From Natronospirales bacterium (GTDB lineage Bacteria; Pseudomonadota; Gammaproteobacteria; Natronospirales; REEB76): 61,485 bases of DNA. Location: NCBI GenBank assembly GCA_021792635.1, contig JAJYUH010000015.1:1-61485 (forward strand), in the 5' to 3' direction. This document shows positions 49,159 through 58,059 of this stretch, piece by piece. The notes under the pieces were generated by a model. It saw nothing but the letters and a program-made list of their open reading frames with translations. It did no database searches and had not been told where the DNA came from. Position numbers and translations under genes: made by a program. Positions within the stretch are counted from its first letter, which is position 1. Every line of letters begins with the position of its first letter.

Positions 49159-50946
49159 TCAATAGACGCGTTTTTTCGGCGGAATGGCCTGGACTTCATC
49201 CGTCATGGGGTTCATGTGCACCGGGCGATAGTCAAGTCTGATGCCGCCCTTCTCATCCATCCACGCGAGTGTGTGTTTCATCCAGTTCTTGTCGTCACGC
49301 TCCGGATAATCCTCGCGGGCGTGTGCGCCGCGACTTTCGCTGCGGTTAAGGGCGCCTGCCATGGTGACGCTGGCACAGGCCAGCAGGTTGGCGAGTTCCA
49401 GCGTCTCCGCCAGATCGGAGTTCCAGATGAGCGAACGATCACCTACCTTCACCCTGGAGAAGGAATCGAATACGTCCTGCAGGCGCTTCCTGCCCTCCCC
49501 CAGGGTCTTGCCGGTACGGAACACCGCGGCGTCCGACTGCATCACCTTCTGCATGCGCAGGCGCATTGCGGCGGTTGGCTCGGAACCGCCGCCGTTGCGG
49601 ATGCGGTCGAAACGGTCGAGTATCTTTGCAGTGGCTTCCTTGGGAAACGCACGCGGCGTTTCACCTGCCTTGACGTTTTCGGCACAACGTCGCGCTGCGG
49701 CACGCCCGAATACCACCAGATCCAGCAATGAGTTGGAGCCCAGACGGTTGGCGCCGTGCACCGACACGCACGCCGTCTCACCCACGGCCATGAGACCGGG
49801 GACGAGGGCATCCGGGTTGCCGTTCTTCAGCGTCAGTGCTTCGCCGTGATAATTGGTGGGAATGCCGCCCATGTTGTAATGCGCTGTGGGCAGTACCGGG
49901 ATCGGTTCCTTGCGCACATCCACGCCGGCGAAGATACGCGTCGTTTCGGCAATACCGGGCAGGCGCTCGCGGATCACCTCCGGGCCCAGATGTTCCAAGT
50001 GCAGATGAATGTGATCTTTCTCCGCACCCACACCCCGGCCCTCACGGATTTCAATGGTCATGGCGCGGGACACCACGTCGCGCGAGGCCAGGTCCTTGGC
50101 GTGCGGTGCATAGCGCTCCATGAAACGCTCGCCCTGTGAATTGGTGAGATAGCCACCCTCACCACGCACCCCTTCGGTGATCAGGCAACCGGCCCCGTAG
50201 ATACCGGTGGGATGAAACTGCACAAATTCCATGTCCTGCAACGGCAGACCAGCACGCAGCACCATGCCATTACCGTCGCCGGTACAGGTATGCGCCGAGG
50301 TACAGGAGAAATAGGTGCGCCCATAGCCACCGGTGGCAAGGATAGTCTGCTGCGCCACGAAGCGGTGCAGCGTACCGGTGGCCAGCTCCCAGGCGATCAC
50401 GCCGCGGCACGCGCCATTCTCCATGAGCAGGTCCAACGCAAAGAATTCGTAGAAAAATTCCGCGTTGTGCTTGAGGCTCTGCTGGTAAAGCGCATGCAAA
50501 ATGGCGTGACCGGTGCGGTCAGCGGCCGCGCAGGTGCGCTGTGCGGTACCCTCACCGAAGCGCGTGGTCATGCCGCCGAAGGGCCGCTGGTAGATCTTGC
50601 CTTCCTCGGTACGCGAGAACGGCACGCCGTAATGCTCCAGCTCTATGACGGATTGCGGTGCCTCCTTGCACATGTACTCGATACAATCCTGATCGCCGAG
50701 CCAGTCGGAACCCTTGACGGTGTCGTACATATGCCAGCGCCAGTCATCTTCGCCCATGTTGCCGAGCGCGGCGCTGATGCCGCCCTGGGCCGCCACCGTG
50801 TGGCTGCGGGTGGGATACACCTTGGTAATATTGGCGGTGGACAGCCCCGCTTGCGCGAGTCCGAGCGTGGCACGCAGGCCGGCGCCACCCGCACCCACTA
50901 CTACTACGTCGTAAACGTGATCAATCAGCTTGTAGGCATCAGCCAT
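49159..50946 (-). CDS. sdhA: Succinate dehydrogenase flavoprotein subunit
   Basis: SdhA oxidises succinate to fumarate. The FAD-binding [17 protein letters not shown], the covalent FAD site His in SHTVAAQGG and the conserved active-site [13 protein letters not shown] are present. Length is 595. It is 15 bp before sdhB. Confidence 0.97.
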   Translation of the reverse strand: MADAYKLIDHVYDVVVVGAGGAGLRATLGLAQAGLSTANITKVYPTRSHTVAAQGGISAALGNMGEDDWRWHMYDTVKGSDWLGDQDCIEYMCKEAPQSVIELEHYGVPFSRTEEGKIYQRPFGGMTTRFGEGTAQRTCAAADRTGHAILHALYQQSLKHNAEFFYEFFALDLLMENGACRGVIAWELATGTLHRFVAQQTILATGGYGRTYFSCTSAHTCTGDGNGMVLRAGLPLQDMEFVQFHPTGIYGAGCLITEGVRGEGGYLTNSQGERFMERYAPHAKDLASRDVVSRAMTIEIREGRGVGAEKDHIHLHLEHLGPEVIRERLPGIAETTRIFAGVDVRKEPIPVLPTAHYNMGGIPTNYHGEALTLKNGNPDALVPGLMAVGETACVSVHGANRLGSNSLLDLVVFGRAAARRCAENVKAGETPRAFPKEATAKILDRFDRIRNGGGSEPTAAMRLRMQKVMQSDAAVFRTGKTLGEGRKRLQDVFDSFSRVKVGDRSLIWNSDLAETLELANLLACASVTMAGALNRSESRGAHAREDYPERDDKNWMKHTLAWMDEKGGIRLDYRPVHMNPMTDEVQAIPPKKRVY

Positions 50947-50949
50947 TAC

Positions 50950-51330
50950 TCAGCCTCCGAAAGCGACGCGCAGTACCACGAACATGCCGGCCGCGGCGAG
51001 CAGAATGCAGATAAAGCGCAGCAGAATGATACTGCTCATTTTCAACCACTCATCGTGCACGTAATCCTCTATGACCACCTGCATACCCAGATAGGCGTGG
51101 TAGTAACCCGTGTCCACCAGCAATACCAGCAGTACTGCCACCCACGCCGTATGCATCCAGTTCACCATAGTCACGTAGTCGGCGTGTATCAGCATCAATA
51201 TTGAAATCACGAACCACAGAGTGAGCGGTATCAGCGCGATGGCGGACACGCGTTGTGCCACCCAGTGAGCGGTACCTTCCCTGGCGGAGCCCAGGCCGCG
51301 GGCCTGGCCGAGCGGACTGCGGAAACTCAT
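50950..51330 (-). CDS. sdhD: Succinate dehydrogenase membrane anchor SdhD
   Basis: A 126-residue protein with three membrane helices that binds haem b and quinone with SdhC. The heme-side segment YYHAYLGMQVVIEDYVH with the ligand His is conserved. The start MSFRSPLGQARG overlaps the sdhC stop (ATGA). The frame is open upstream, but that part lies inside sdhC. Confidence 0.92.
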   Translation of the reverse strand: MSFRSPLGQARGLGSAREGTAHWVAQRVSAIALIPLTLWFVISILMLIHADYVTMVNWMHTAWVAVLLVLLVDTGYYHAYLGMQVVIEDYVHDEWLKMSSIILLRFICILLAAAGMFVVLRVAFGG

Positions 51331-51722
51331 GCACCACCTCCCAGCGTGTAAGCCAGCACGATGACGGTAACCGTGAGCAGCAGTGCAATCACCCATACCG
51401 TGTAGCCGGTTACATAAAAAGTTCTGATGGCAAAACCCCGGCCGCTATCCCAGAACAGATGGCGAATGCCGTTGCACAGATGGAAAAAGAGGCAGAACAC
51501 CCATATCCACAGCAGAATCTGACCGATCCAGCCGCCGAAGAGCGCCTGCGCCGCGGTATAGGCGTCCGGTCCCGCGGCAGCCGCGATCAGCCAGTAAATC
51601 AGCACCAGCGTGCCCAGGGACAGCCAGATACCCGTGGCCCGGTGCACGATGGACATGGTCATGGTGATCTGCCACCGGTAGATACCGAGATGCGGTGACA
51701 GGGGCCGGTTGTCGGTCGTCAT
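51327..51722 (-). CDS. sdhC: Succinate dehydrogenase cytochrome b subunit SdhC
   Basis: The 131-residue partner of SdhD has three helices. SIVHRATGIWLSLG near the N-terminus and the haem segment HLCNGIRHLFWD with the ligand His are the hallmark of the family. It is the first complex II subunit gene after the DUF1674 gene. Confidence 0.94.
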   Translation of the reverse strand: MTTDNRPLSPHLGIYRWQITMTMSIVHRATGIWLSLGTLVLIYWLIAAAAGPDAYTAAQALFGGWIGQILLWIWVFCLFFHLCNGIRHLFWDSGRGFAIRTFYVTGYTVWVIALLLTVTVIVLAYTLGGGA

Positions 51723-51766
51723 GGCCGTTACCTCACAGATGCTTCGATGGCCGCGACAGCGGGAGT

Positions 51767-51934
51767 CTAGAAATCAATGCAGCGGCCTCCCTTTTCCCAA
51801 TCGCCGTAGCGGGTGGGTTCAAGACCCTTGGGACCGCCGACCTCGCGGGGTTGAGCCGGCTGGCGGGGTTCCGCATCGGTCTCGCGGGCTGGCGGGGCCG
51901 GGATGGAAGGTTTTTTTGTTTCCTGCTTGGACAT
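51767..51934 (-). CDS. DUF1674 protein, succinate dehydrogenase assembly factor 4 family
   Basis: A 55-residue protein. The C-terminal half GGPKGLEPTRYGDWEKGGRC matches DUF1674/SdhAF4, which binds flavinylated SdhA and protects it before it meets SdhB in mitochondria. The N-terminal half is a Pro-rich linker, with no signal peptide. The start used is the second of two nearby ATGs, 7 bp after AAAGGG. It is the first gene of the sdh transcript, 44 bp before sdhC. Confidence 0.86.
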   Translation of the reverse strand: MSKQETKKPSIPAPPARETDAEPRQPAQPREVGGPKGLEPTRYGDWEKGGRCIDF

Positions 51935-52047
51935 GCGCATGCCCTTTTAGGTTTATTGCCCTATTTTACACTCAAACCCCCGGACCACTGACACCCCTTA
52001 GACACAACCTATTATCATAGACCGCACATCACAGGAATCACGGCACC

Positions 52048-53055
52048 GTGAATGCCCGCTGGAAAGTCTTCCTCGCCGCGCAAGGCGCCTACTTCGATGG
52101 CACGCGTGTCAGCGGCTTTGCTCGGCCGCATGACGAATCCGGCACCGCAAGCAATACCGTGCTGGCGGATTTGTCCCATGAGGGACTGATCGCCGTCAGT
52201 GGCGGTGACGCGCGCAACTTTCTCCAGGGGCAACTCAGCACCGATCTCCAGGAACTTGCGCCGGAACGCGGTCAACTCAGTTCCTGGAGTAATGCCAAAG
52301 GCCGGGTGGTCACCTTGTTCCGTGTCTTCCAGCGGGATGAGGTCATCCATCTGGCGTTGCCCCAGCCGCTGCTCGCTCCGGTCATGCAGCGCCTTTCCAT
52401 GTACGTGCTGCGGTCCAAGGCGCTGCTCACGGACGCCGGCGACGCCTTCGTTCGCTTTGGCATCGCCGGTACGGGCGCAGAGGAGCTTCTGCATCAGGCG
52501 GGGCTCACACCGCCGCTTGGCGTCAATGAACAGACCCACAAGGATGAAACGTGGCTCATGCGACTGCAGGGTCAGATGCCGCGCTACGCCGTGCACGGAC
52601 CTGCTGAAGCATTGATTCCGCTCTGGCAGGCATTGCAGGCGAAGGACGCCCGGCCGGCGGGCGAGGATCACTGGGCATTGCTCAAGATTCTTGCCGGCGA
52701 GCCCACGGTGTACCCCGCAACCTCGGAACATTTTGTGGCCCAGATGCTGGGACTCGAAGAACTGGGCGCGATCAATTTCAGGAAGGGTTGTTACACCGGC
52801 CAGGAAGTCATCGCCCGTGCCCACTACCGCGGCGGCGTCAAGCGGCATCTGGCGCATGCCCGTTGCCAAACGCCGGAACCTGTCTCGCCGGGCACCGCCG
52901 TCAAACTGCGGGGACAGAACCAAACCGTGGCGGAAATAGTAGATGCGCGCCGGGATATCAAGGGAGAAACCCGGATGCTGGTGGTAATCCAGGATGAGCA
53001 TCGCGCCTCGCCCCTCGCTTTATCCGGGAAAGAAGACGTGACACTGGATGAATAG
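52048..53055 (+). CDS. ygfZ: Folate-binding protein YgfZ
   Basis: YgfZ is a tetrahydrofolate-dependent factor that helps maintain some iron-sulphur enzymes such as MiaB. The family motif KGCYTGQEVIAR with its conserved Cys is visible. It starts with GTG. It is divergent from the sdh operon, in keeping with a role in iron-sulphur protein maintenance. Length is 335. Confidence 0.93.
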   Translation: MNARWKVFLAAQGAYFDGTRVSGFARPHDESGTASNTVLADLSHEGLIAVSGGDARNFLQGQLSTDLQELAPERGQLSSWSNAKGRVVTLFRVFQRDEVIHLALPQPLLAPVMQRLSMYVLRSKALLTDAGDAFVRFGIAGTGAEELLHQAGLTPPLGVNEQTHKDETWLMRLQGQMPRYAVHGPAEALIPLWQALQAKDARPAGEDHWALLKILAGEPTVYPATSEHFVAQMLGLEELGAINFRKGCYTGQEVIARAHYRGGVKRHLAHARCQTPEPVSPGTAVKLRGQNQTVAEIVDARRDIKGETRMLVVIQDEHRASPLALSGKEDVTLDE

Positions 53056-53059
53056 CATC

Positions 53060-53074
53060 GGCGGCAAAGCCGCC
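53060..53074. terminator. Small GC hairpin between convergent ygfZ and rsmB
   Basis: GGCGGC pairs with GCCGCC over a 3-base loop, just after the ygfZ stop. There is no T run, so Rho-independent termination is uncertain. It may instead stop RNA decay from the 3' end. Confidence 0.35.
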
Positions 53075-53122
53075 TCAGCCGGAGTCATCGGGACGGACAG
53101 CGTCGCCCGGCAGCCGCGCTGA

Positions 53123-54412
53123 TCAAGGCGCAAGACGCTGCATGGTCAGGGCATAGAAGCCATCCGTGCCGTGGCGATGCGGCAGGAGCCGGAGGGCGCC
53201 ACCCGCATTGCAGGCATCGGCAATGGTAATGCCGACACGCGCAAGAACCTCCCCAGCCGGAATCGGCTTAAAGCCGGGATGCGCCGCCAGCAACGCCGCA
53301 GTAACGGCACTGTTCTCCTCGTCCAGCAGGCTGCAGGTGGCATACACCAGCCGCCCGCCCGGTTTCACCAGCCGTGCAGCGGCGGCGAGAATACGCTGCT
53401 GAGTCACGCGCAGCTTGTCGAGATCAATGTCCTTCCACTTGATATCCGGATTGCGGCGCAGGGTACCGGTACCCGAGCAGGGCGCATCCACCAGCACCGC
53501 ATCCATTTTTCCGTACAGCGGCTTCATTTGTTCATCCCATTCATCACGGACCAGCAGACGCTGGATGATATCCACGCCGGCGCGCTTCAGGCGCGGCTTG
53601 AGGCGCTCCAGACGCCGTGTTGCCACATCGCACGCATAAATGCTTCCCTTGTTCTGCATCATGGCGGCGATGTGCAGGCTCTTGCCGCCGGCGCCGGCGC
53701 AGAAATCCACGATCTTCTCCTTGGGCTTGGCATCCACCAACACGGCAATAAGCTGGCTGCCCTCGTCCTGCAGCTCGAATAATCCTTCCTCAAATGCGCG
53801 GGAATTAAACAGCGGCCCGCGCTTCCCGTGCCGCAGGCCAAAAGGAGAATACGGCGTGGGCGTCAATTCGTAGCCTTCTTCCCGGAGCTGCGCCTGCAAC
53901 CCATCGCGGCTGGTTTTGAGCGTGTTGACGCGGATATCCACCGTTGCAGGCCGGTTCAGTGCATCCGCCAGCTTCAGAGTTTCATCTTCACCGAACTGGG
54001 CCAGCAACCGCTCCGCCAGCCAGTCCGGCAGATTTGCTCTCACCGCGAAGGGGAATAAAGCAGGGTTGGCGGTTCGCACCCGCGCGGCAAGCACATCCGT
54101 ATCGCCGGAAAATCCGGCCTCAGCCAATGCGCGTCCGCTCCAACCGCCGTATTTGAGAAGATAAGTGGCTATCAACCACGGCGCAGTATCAGTCACCCTC
54201 CCTGTCAGGGGTTCGTACAGCTCCTGTAACTCGCGCCGCCGTCGCAGACAGCCGTAGATCGTCTCCGCCAAAAAGGCGCGATCCTTGGACCCCATTTTGC
54301 GGTTTGCGCGGAAATATTGATCGATGAATGCGTCAACGGGGATGCGGGAATCCGCGGATTGAGCCAGGACTTCTGCTGTCTGGTTAAACCTGGCGCGGGC
54401 GTGCGGTATCAT
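53123..54412 (-). CDS. rsmB: 16S rRNA m5C967 methyltransferase RsmB family
   Basis: A 429-residue Rossmann-fold rRNA methyltransferase. A NusB-like domain (about 1-140) precedes the catalytic part with the SAM loop VDFCAGAGGKSLHIAAM, the conserved DAPCSGTGTLRRNPDIKW and the catalytic VYATCSLLDEEN cysteine. RsmB is the best fit. Other NOL1/NOP2/sun enzymes methylate other sites. It is convergent with ygfZ. Confidence 0.88.
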   Translation of the reverse strand: MIPHARARFNQTAEVLAQSADSRIPVDAFIDQYFRANRKMGSKDRAFLAETIYGCLRRRRELQELYEPLTGRVTDTAPWLIATYLLKYGGWSGRALAEAGFSGDTDVLAARVRTANPALFPFAVRANLPDWLAERLLAQFGEDETLKLADALNRPATVDIRVNTLKTSRDGLQAQLREEGYELTPTPYSPFGLRHGKRGPLFNSRAFEEGLFELQDEGSQLIAVLVDAKPKEKIVDFCAGAGGKSLHIAAMMQNKGSIYACDVATRRLERLKPRLKRAGVDIIQRLLVRDEWDEQMKPLYGKMDAVLVDAPCSGTGTLRRNPDIKWKDIDLDKLRVTQQRILAAAARLVKPGGRLVYATCSLLDEENSAVTAALLAAHPGFKPIPAGEVLARVGITIADACNAGGALRLLPHRHGTDGFYALTMQRLAP

Positions 54413-54451
54413 CGGTTGGGTTACGGATTCCTTAATAATATGCAGATCGAA

Positions 54452-54802
54452 TCAGGGTGACCGGTCCTGGCCCCAGTGAAATTTATGCATGAGCCGGTGT
54501 ACAACCGGGGCGAACAGCACGCCCGCCGTGATGAGAAACGCCAGGCCCGCATACAACGCGTACAGGCCGGCGAAGACCTTGCCGCCGGGTGTATGGGGAT
54601 CTTCCACCGGGCCCATGCCTCCCAACAGCATCGCCGCATTCAGAAACGCATCCCGCCAGGCCAAGCCCTCAAAGTAGGCGTAGCCTGCCATGCCCAGCAG
54701 GAGCGAGCCCGCCAAAAAACTCATGGCAAATGCAAAATGCAACACCAGACGACGCAGAAATTTTCGTCGAGTGAGAGGAGGGTGCCGGCGTGTCTCGTAC
54801 AT
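54452..54802 (-). CDS. Two-helix membrane protein of unknown function
   Basis: A 116-residue protein. A basic N-terminus (RRHPPLTRRKFLRRL) is followed by two hydrophobic segments (about 20-45 and 85-110) that flank NAAMLLGGMGPVEDPHTPGG. That loop sits where a potassium-channel pore helix would be, but there is no TxGYG filter. It could be a degenerate channel-like family or an unrelated inner-membrane protein. The start MYETRRHPPL is a choice among several. No function is assigned. Confidence 0.65.
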   Translation of the reverse strand: MYETRRHPPLTRRKFLRRLVLHFAFAMSFLAGSLLLGMAGYAYFEGLAWRDAFLNAAMLLGGMGPVEDPHTPGGKVFAGLYALYAGLAFLITAGVLFAPVVHRLMHKFHWGQDRSP

Positions 54803-54924
54803 GCGATAGCAAGGATACCACTCCGCTTCCAATCACAGCGAAAATAACGGGAATTCGCCGCGGGCGGCGACTGAATCCGCGCTTGATATCGTCAGAGGAG
54901 CGCCAAACTGTGCGCGGTTCACGG

Positions 54925-55296
54925 TTAATGAATACCGCGGAACAGGTAAAACACCACGCCCATGCCCAGCAAAGCCAGCACAACATTCATCATGATGCCC
55001 GTATGCAAGCGGTAACCCCGTGGAATATCCCGCGATGGCAGGCTGTGGACGAAGCGACGGTACTGTACCGAAGCGAACAGGGCCGCACTGATACCCAGCA
55101 GCAAAAATCCCATGCCGAGCCAGAAAGACAGGCCGGATCGCGGAGCTGAGGCCATGGCGGGCACCAGCAGACGCACCACCAGCCCAAAGCGCTCGATGAC
55201 GAAACCGAAGGCCATGAGCGCCAGGCTGGTGCGCGTCCAGGCCAGCAGCGTACGCTCGGCGGCAAACAATACCCTGGGATCGCCGGTATCGGACAT
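54925..55296 (-). CDS. DUF202 inner-membrane protein (YidH-like)
   Basis: A 123-residue protein with three helices. RVLFAAERTLLAWTRTSLAL is the DUF202 signature (N-terminal AaRTLLAWxRT). Function is unknown. E. coli YidH and YidG belong to the same family. It is 10 bp from the lysS stop. Confidence 0.85.
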   Translation of the reverse strand: MSDTGDPRVLFAAERTLLAWTRTSLALMAFGFVIERFGLVVRLLVPAMASAPRSGLSFWLGMGFLLLGISAALFASVQYRRFVHSLPSRDIPRGYRLHTGIMMNVVLALLGMGVVFYLFRGIH

Positions 55297-55305
55297 GGAT
55301 GCCCC

Positions 55306-56793
55306 TTATTCAGCTCGCATGAGTGGAAACAGGATTACATCACGGATGGACGGTGAATCGGTAAACAGCATCACCAGCCGGTCTATGCCGATGCCCTCGC
55401 CGGCGGTGGGTGGCATGCCGTATTCCAGTGCACGCACGTAGTCGGCGTCGTAGCACATCGCCTCATCATCACCGGCTGCTTTATCCGCCACTTGGGCCTT
55501 GAAACGCTCCGCCTGATCCTCCGGATCATTCAGCTCCGAAAAACCGTTGGCGATCTCGCGGCCGCCCACGTAAAACTCGAAGCGGTCCGTGAGGAAGGGA
55601 TCACTGTCCTTGCGGCGCGATAAGGGCGAAACTTCCAGCGGGTAATCAACGATGAAGGTGGGTTGCCTGAGATGAGGCTCCACCGTCTTCTCGAAGAGCT
55701 CGAACTGCAGCTTGCCGGCACCGTAGCTCGCCTTCACCGGCAACTTGAGTTTTGCGCACACCTCGCGCAGATAAACCCCATCCCGCAACTTGCCGCGATC
55801 AAACCCCGGATTGAACCCGACCAATGCCTCCTCCAGTTTAAGACGGTGGAATGCCGGACCGAAGTCATGGGTTTCGCCCTGCCAGAGTACCTGTGTACCG
55901 CCGTTCAGCGCCTGAGCAAGACCGCGCAGCAGACTTTCGGTCAGATCCATCAGATCTTCATAGGTCGCGTAGGCCTGATAAAACTCCAGCATGGTGAATT
56001 CCGGATTGTGGCGCGTGGATACGCCCTCATTGCGGAAATTGCGGTTGATCTCGTACACCCGCTCGAAGCCGCCCACCACCAGGCGTTTGAGGTACAGTTC
56101 CGGCGCGATGCGCAGGTACAGGTTCATGTCGAGCGTGTTGTGATGAGTGATGAAGGGCCGGGCGATGGCGCCGCCGGGAATCGGCTGCATCATGGGTGTT
56201 TCCACTTCCAGAAAGCCCAAGGCATTCATGAATTCACGCACGTGCTGTACGATGCGGGTGCGCGTATGAAACACCCGCGCCGACTCCGGGCTCATGATGA
56301 GATCCAGATAGCGTTGACGGTAGCGGGTTTCGGTATCAGCGAGGCCGTGGAACTTCTCCGGCAGCGGGCGCAGCGACTTGGTGAGCAGCAGCAACTTGCC
56401 GGCGCGTACCGATAACTCACCCGTCTTGGTCTTGAAGAGCACACCTTCGGCGGCAATGATGTCCCCCGCGTCCCAGGTTTTGAAGGCGCTGTAGGTTTCC
56501 TCGCCCAGGGCGTCGCGCTGCACGAACAATTGCATCCGACCGGTACTGTCCTGGATATGCACGAAACTTGCTTTACCCATGACGCGCTTGGTCATCATGC
56601 GCCCCGCCACATGCACACGCACCGGTTCCCGCTCGAGCGATTCTTCGCTGTGCTTGCCGTACAGGCCATGCAGCTCCGCTGCCAGGGCGTCACGTTTGAA
56701 GCCATTGGGGAAGGCCGCGCCCCGAGTGCGCAGTTTCGCCAGTTTTTCGCGGCGCTCACGGATCAACTTGTTTTCATCCTGTTGCTCGTTCAT
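55306..56793 (-). CDS. lysS: Lysyl-tRNA synthetase (class II)
   Basis: LysS charges tRNA-Lys. The N-terminal OB-fold anticodon-binding domain ([19 protein letters not shown], [18 protein letters not shown]) is followed by the class II core with motif 2 [20 protein letters not shown] and a C-terminal motif 3 ([13 protein letters not shown]). Length is 495. It follows prfB, as in E. coli. Confidence 0.97.
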   Translation of the reverse strand: MNEQQDENKLIRERREKLAKLRTRGAAFPNGFKRDALAAELHGLYGKHSEESLEREPVRVHVAGRMMTKRVMGKASFVHIQDSTGRMQLFVQRDALGEETYSAFKTWDAGDIIAAEGVLFKTKTGELSVRAGKLLLLTKSLRPLPEKFHGLADTETRYRQRYLDLIMSPESARVFHTRTRIVQHVREFMNALGFLEVETPMMQPIPGGAIARPFITHHNTLDMNLYLRIAPELYLKRLVVGGFERVYEINRNFRNEGVSTRHNPEFTMLEFYQAYATYEDLMDLTESLLRGLAQALNGGTQVLWQGETHDFGPAFHRLKLEEALVGFNPGFDRGKLRDGVYLREVCAKLKLPVKASYGAGKLQFELFEKTVEPHLRQPTFIVDYPLEVSPLSRRKDSDPFLTDRFEFYVGGREIANGFSELNDPEDQAERFKAQVADKAAGDDEAMCYDADYVRALEYGMPPTAGEGIGIDRLVMLFTDSPSIRDVILFPLMRAE

Positions 56794-56907
56794 TTTCTTT
56801 ATCCCGGAGAATTTGACTCACTCTCATCCCAGCTTTTGGAGAGAGGCATAAAACCGGTGTGCGGCGATATCGTGATTTCCAGGCCTCGTGGCCTCACACC
56901 TCACTTC

Positions 56908-58006
56908 TTACAGCCCCTGCTTCAGCGATGCCTCGATAAAATCGTCCAGATCGCCGTCCAGCACCGCCTGAGTGTCGCCTTTCTCCACTCCGGTACGCAG
57001 ATCCTTGATACGCGACTGGTCCAGCACATAGGAGCGGATCTGGCTGCCCCAACCGATGTCCGCCTTGCTATCCTCCAGTTTCTGCTGCTCGGCGCGACGC
57101 TTCTGCTCTTCCATCTCGTACAGCTTTGCCTTCAACTGCTTCATGGCGGTGGAGCGGTTCTTGTGCTGCGAACGCTCATTCTGGCAAGCCACTACAATGC
57201 CGGTGGGGATATGGGTGATGCGGATGGCGGAATCGGTCTTGTTCACGTGCTGCCCGCCGGCACCGCTGGAGCGGTAAGTGTCCACTTTGAGATCCGCCGG
57301 ATTGATCTCGATCTCGATGTCGTCGTCCACCTCCGGTGACACGAAAATGGCGGCAAAAGAGGTATGCCGGCGGTTGCCGGAATCGAACGGCGACTTGCGT
57401 ACCAGGCGGTGCACACCGGTCTCGGTGCGCAGCCAGCCGAAGGCATAGGGCCCCTCGAAGCGCAGTGTGGCGCTCTTGATGCCGGCCACTTCGGCCGCCG
57501 ACACTTCCATAAGTTCCGTTTTGAATCCGCGCCGCTCGCCCCAGCGCAGGTACATGCGCAACAGCATGTTGGCCCAGTCCTGGGCCTCGGTACCGCCGGA
57601 ACCGGCCTGCACATCCAGGAAGGCGTTGTGGGAATCCACCGGGCCTGCGAACATGCGCTGGAACTCGAGCTGCTGCACGTGCCGCTCCAGTGTGCCCACT
57701 TCGTTGCCCACCTCACCTGCGGCAACGGTATCACCCTCCTCCACAGCGAGGGTCAGCAGTTCACGGGAATCTTTCAGACCGCCGCTGAGCTTGTCGAGCA
57801 TGCCCACTATTTCCTGCAGGCGGGCGCGTTCGCGCCCCAGCTCCTGGGCTCGTTCTGGATTATTCCAGATCCCCGGGGCTTCCAGTTCCTTGCTGACTTC
57901 CTGCAGACGCTCGCACTTCGCCGCGTAGTCAAAGATACCCCCTGAGAGCCTGGACACGACCCTGCAAGTCATTGATTCTGTTCCTGATCGGGTTGATGTC
58001 CTGCAC
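56908..58006 (-). CDS. prfB: Peptide chain release factor 2, expressed by programmed +1 frameshift
   Basis: RF2 releases peptides at UGA and UAA stops. The zero frame starts at GTG 58006 and encodes [11 protein letters not shown], then RGYL, matching E. coli RF2. At codon 26 it meets UGA. Ribosomes shift +1 there (bases 57932 to 57930) and then read [12 protein letters not shown] to the end. Joining both gives 365 residues, the E. coli length. The GGQ loop is intact ([18 protein letters not shown]). AGGA lies about 10 bp before the GTG. Confidence 0.95.
57928..57943 (-). promoter_or_regulatory. RF2 autoregulatory frameshift signal
   Basis: On the minus strand the sequence is AGGGGG, TAT, CTT, TGA, C. 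AGGGGG acts as an internal Shine-Dalgarno, CTT slips and UGA is in the A site. Low RF2 favours the shift. This matches the E. coli prfB site exactly. Confidence 0.95.
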
Positions 58007-58059
58007 GGCTGCGAATTCCTGAGGTTCGAGACGGATTGGAGGTTATGGTACTACAGGCT

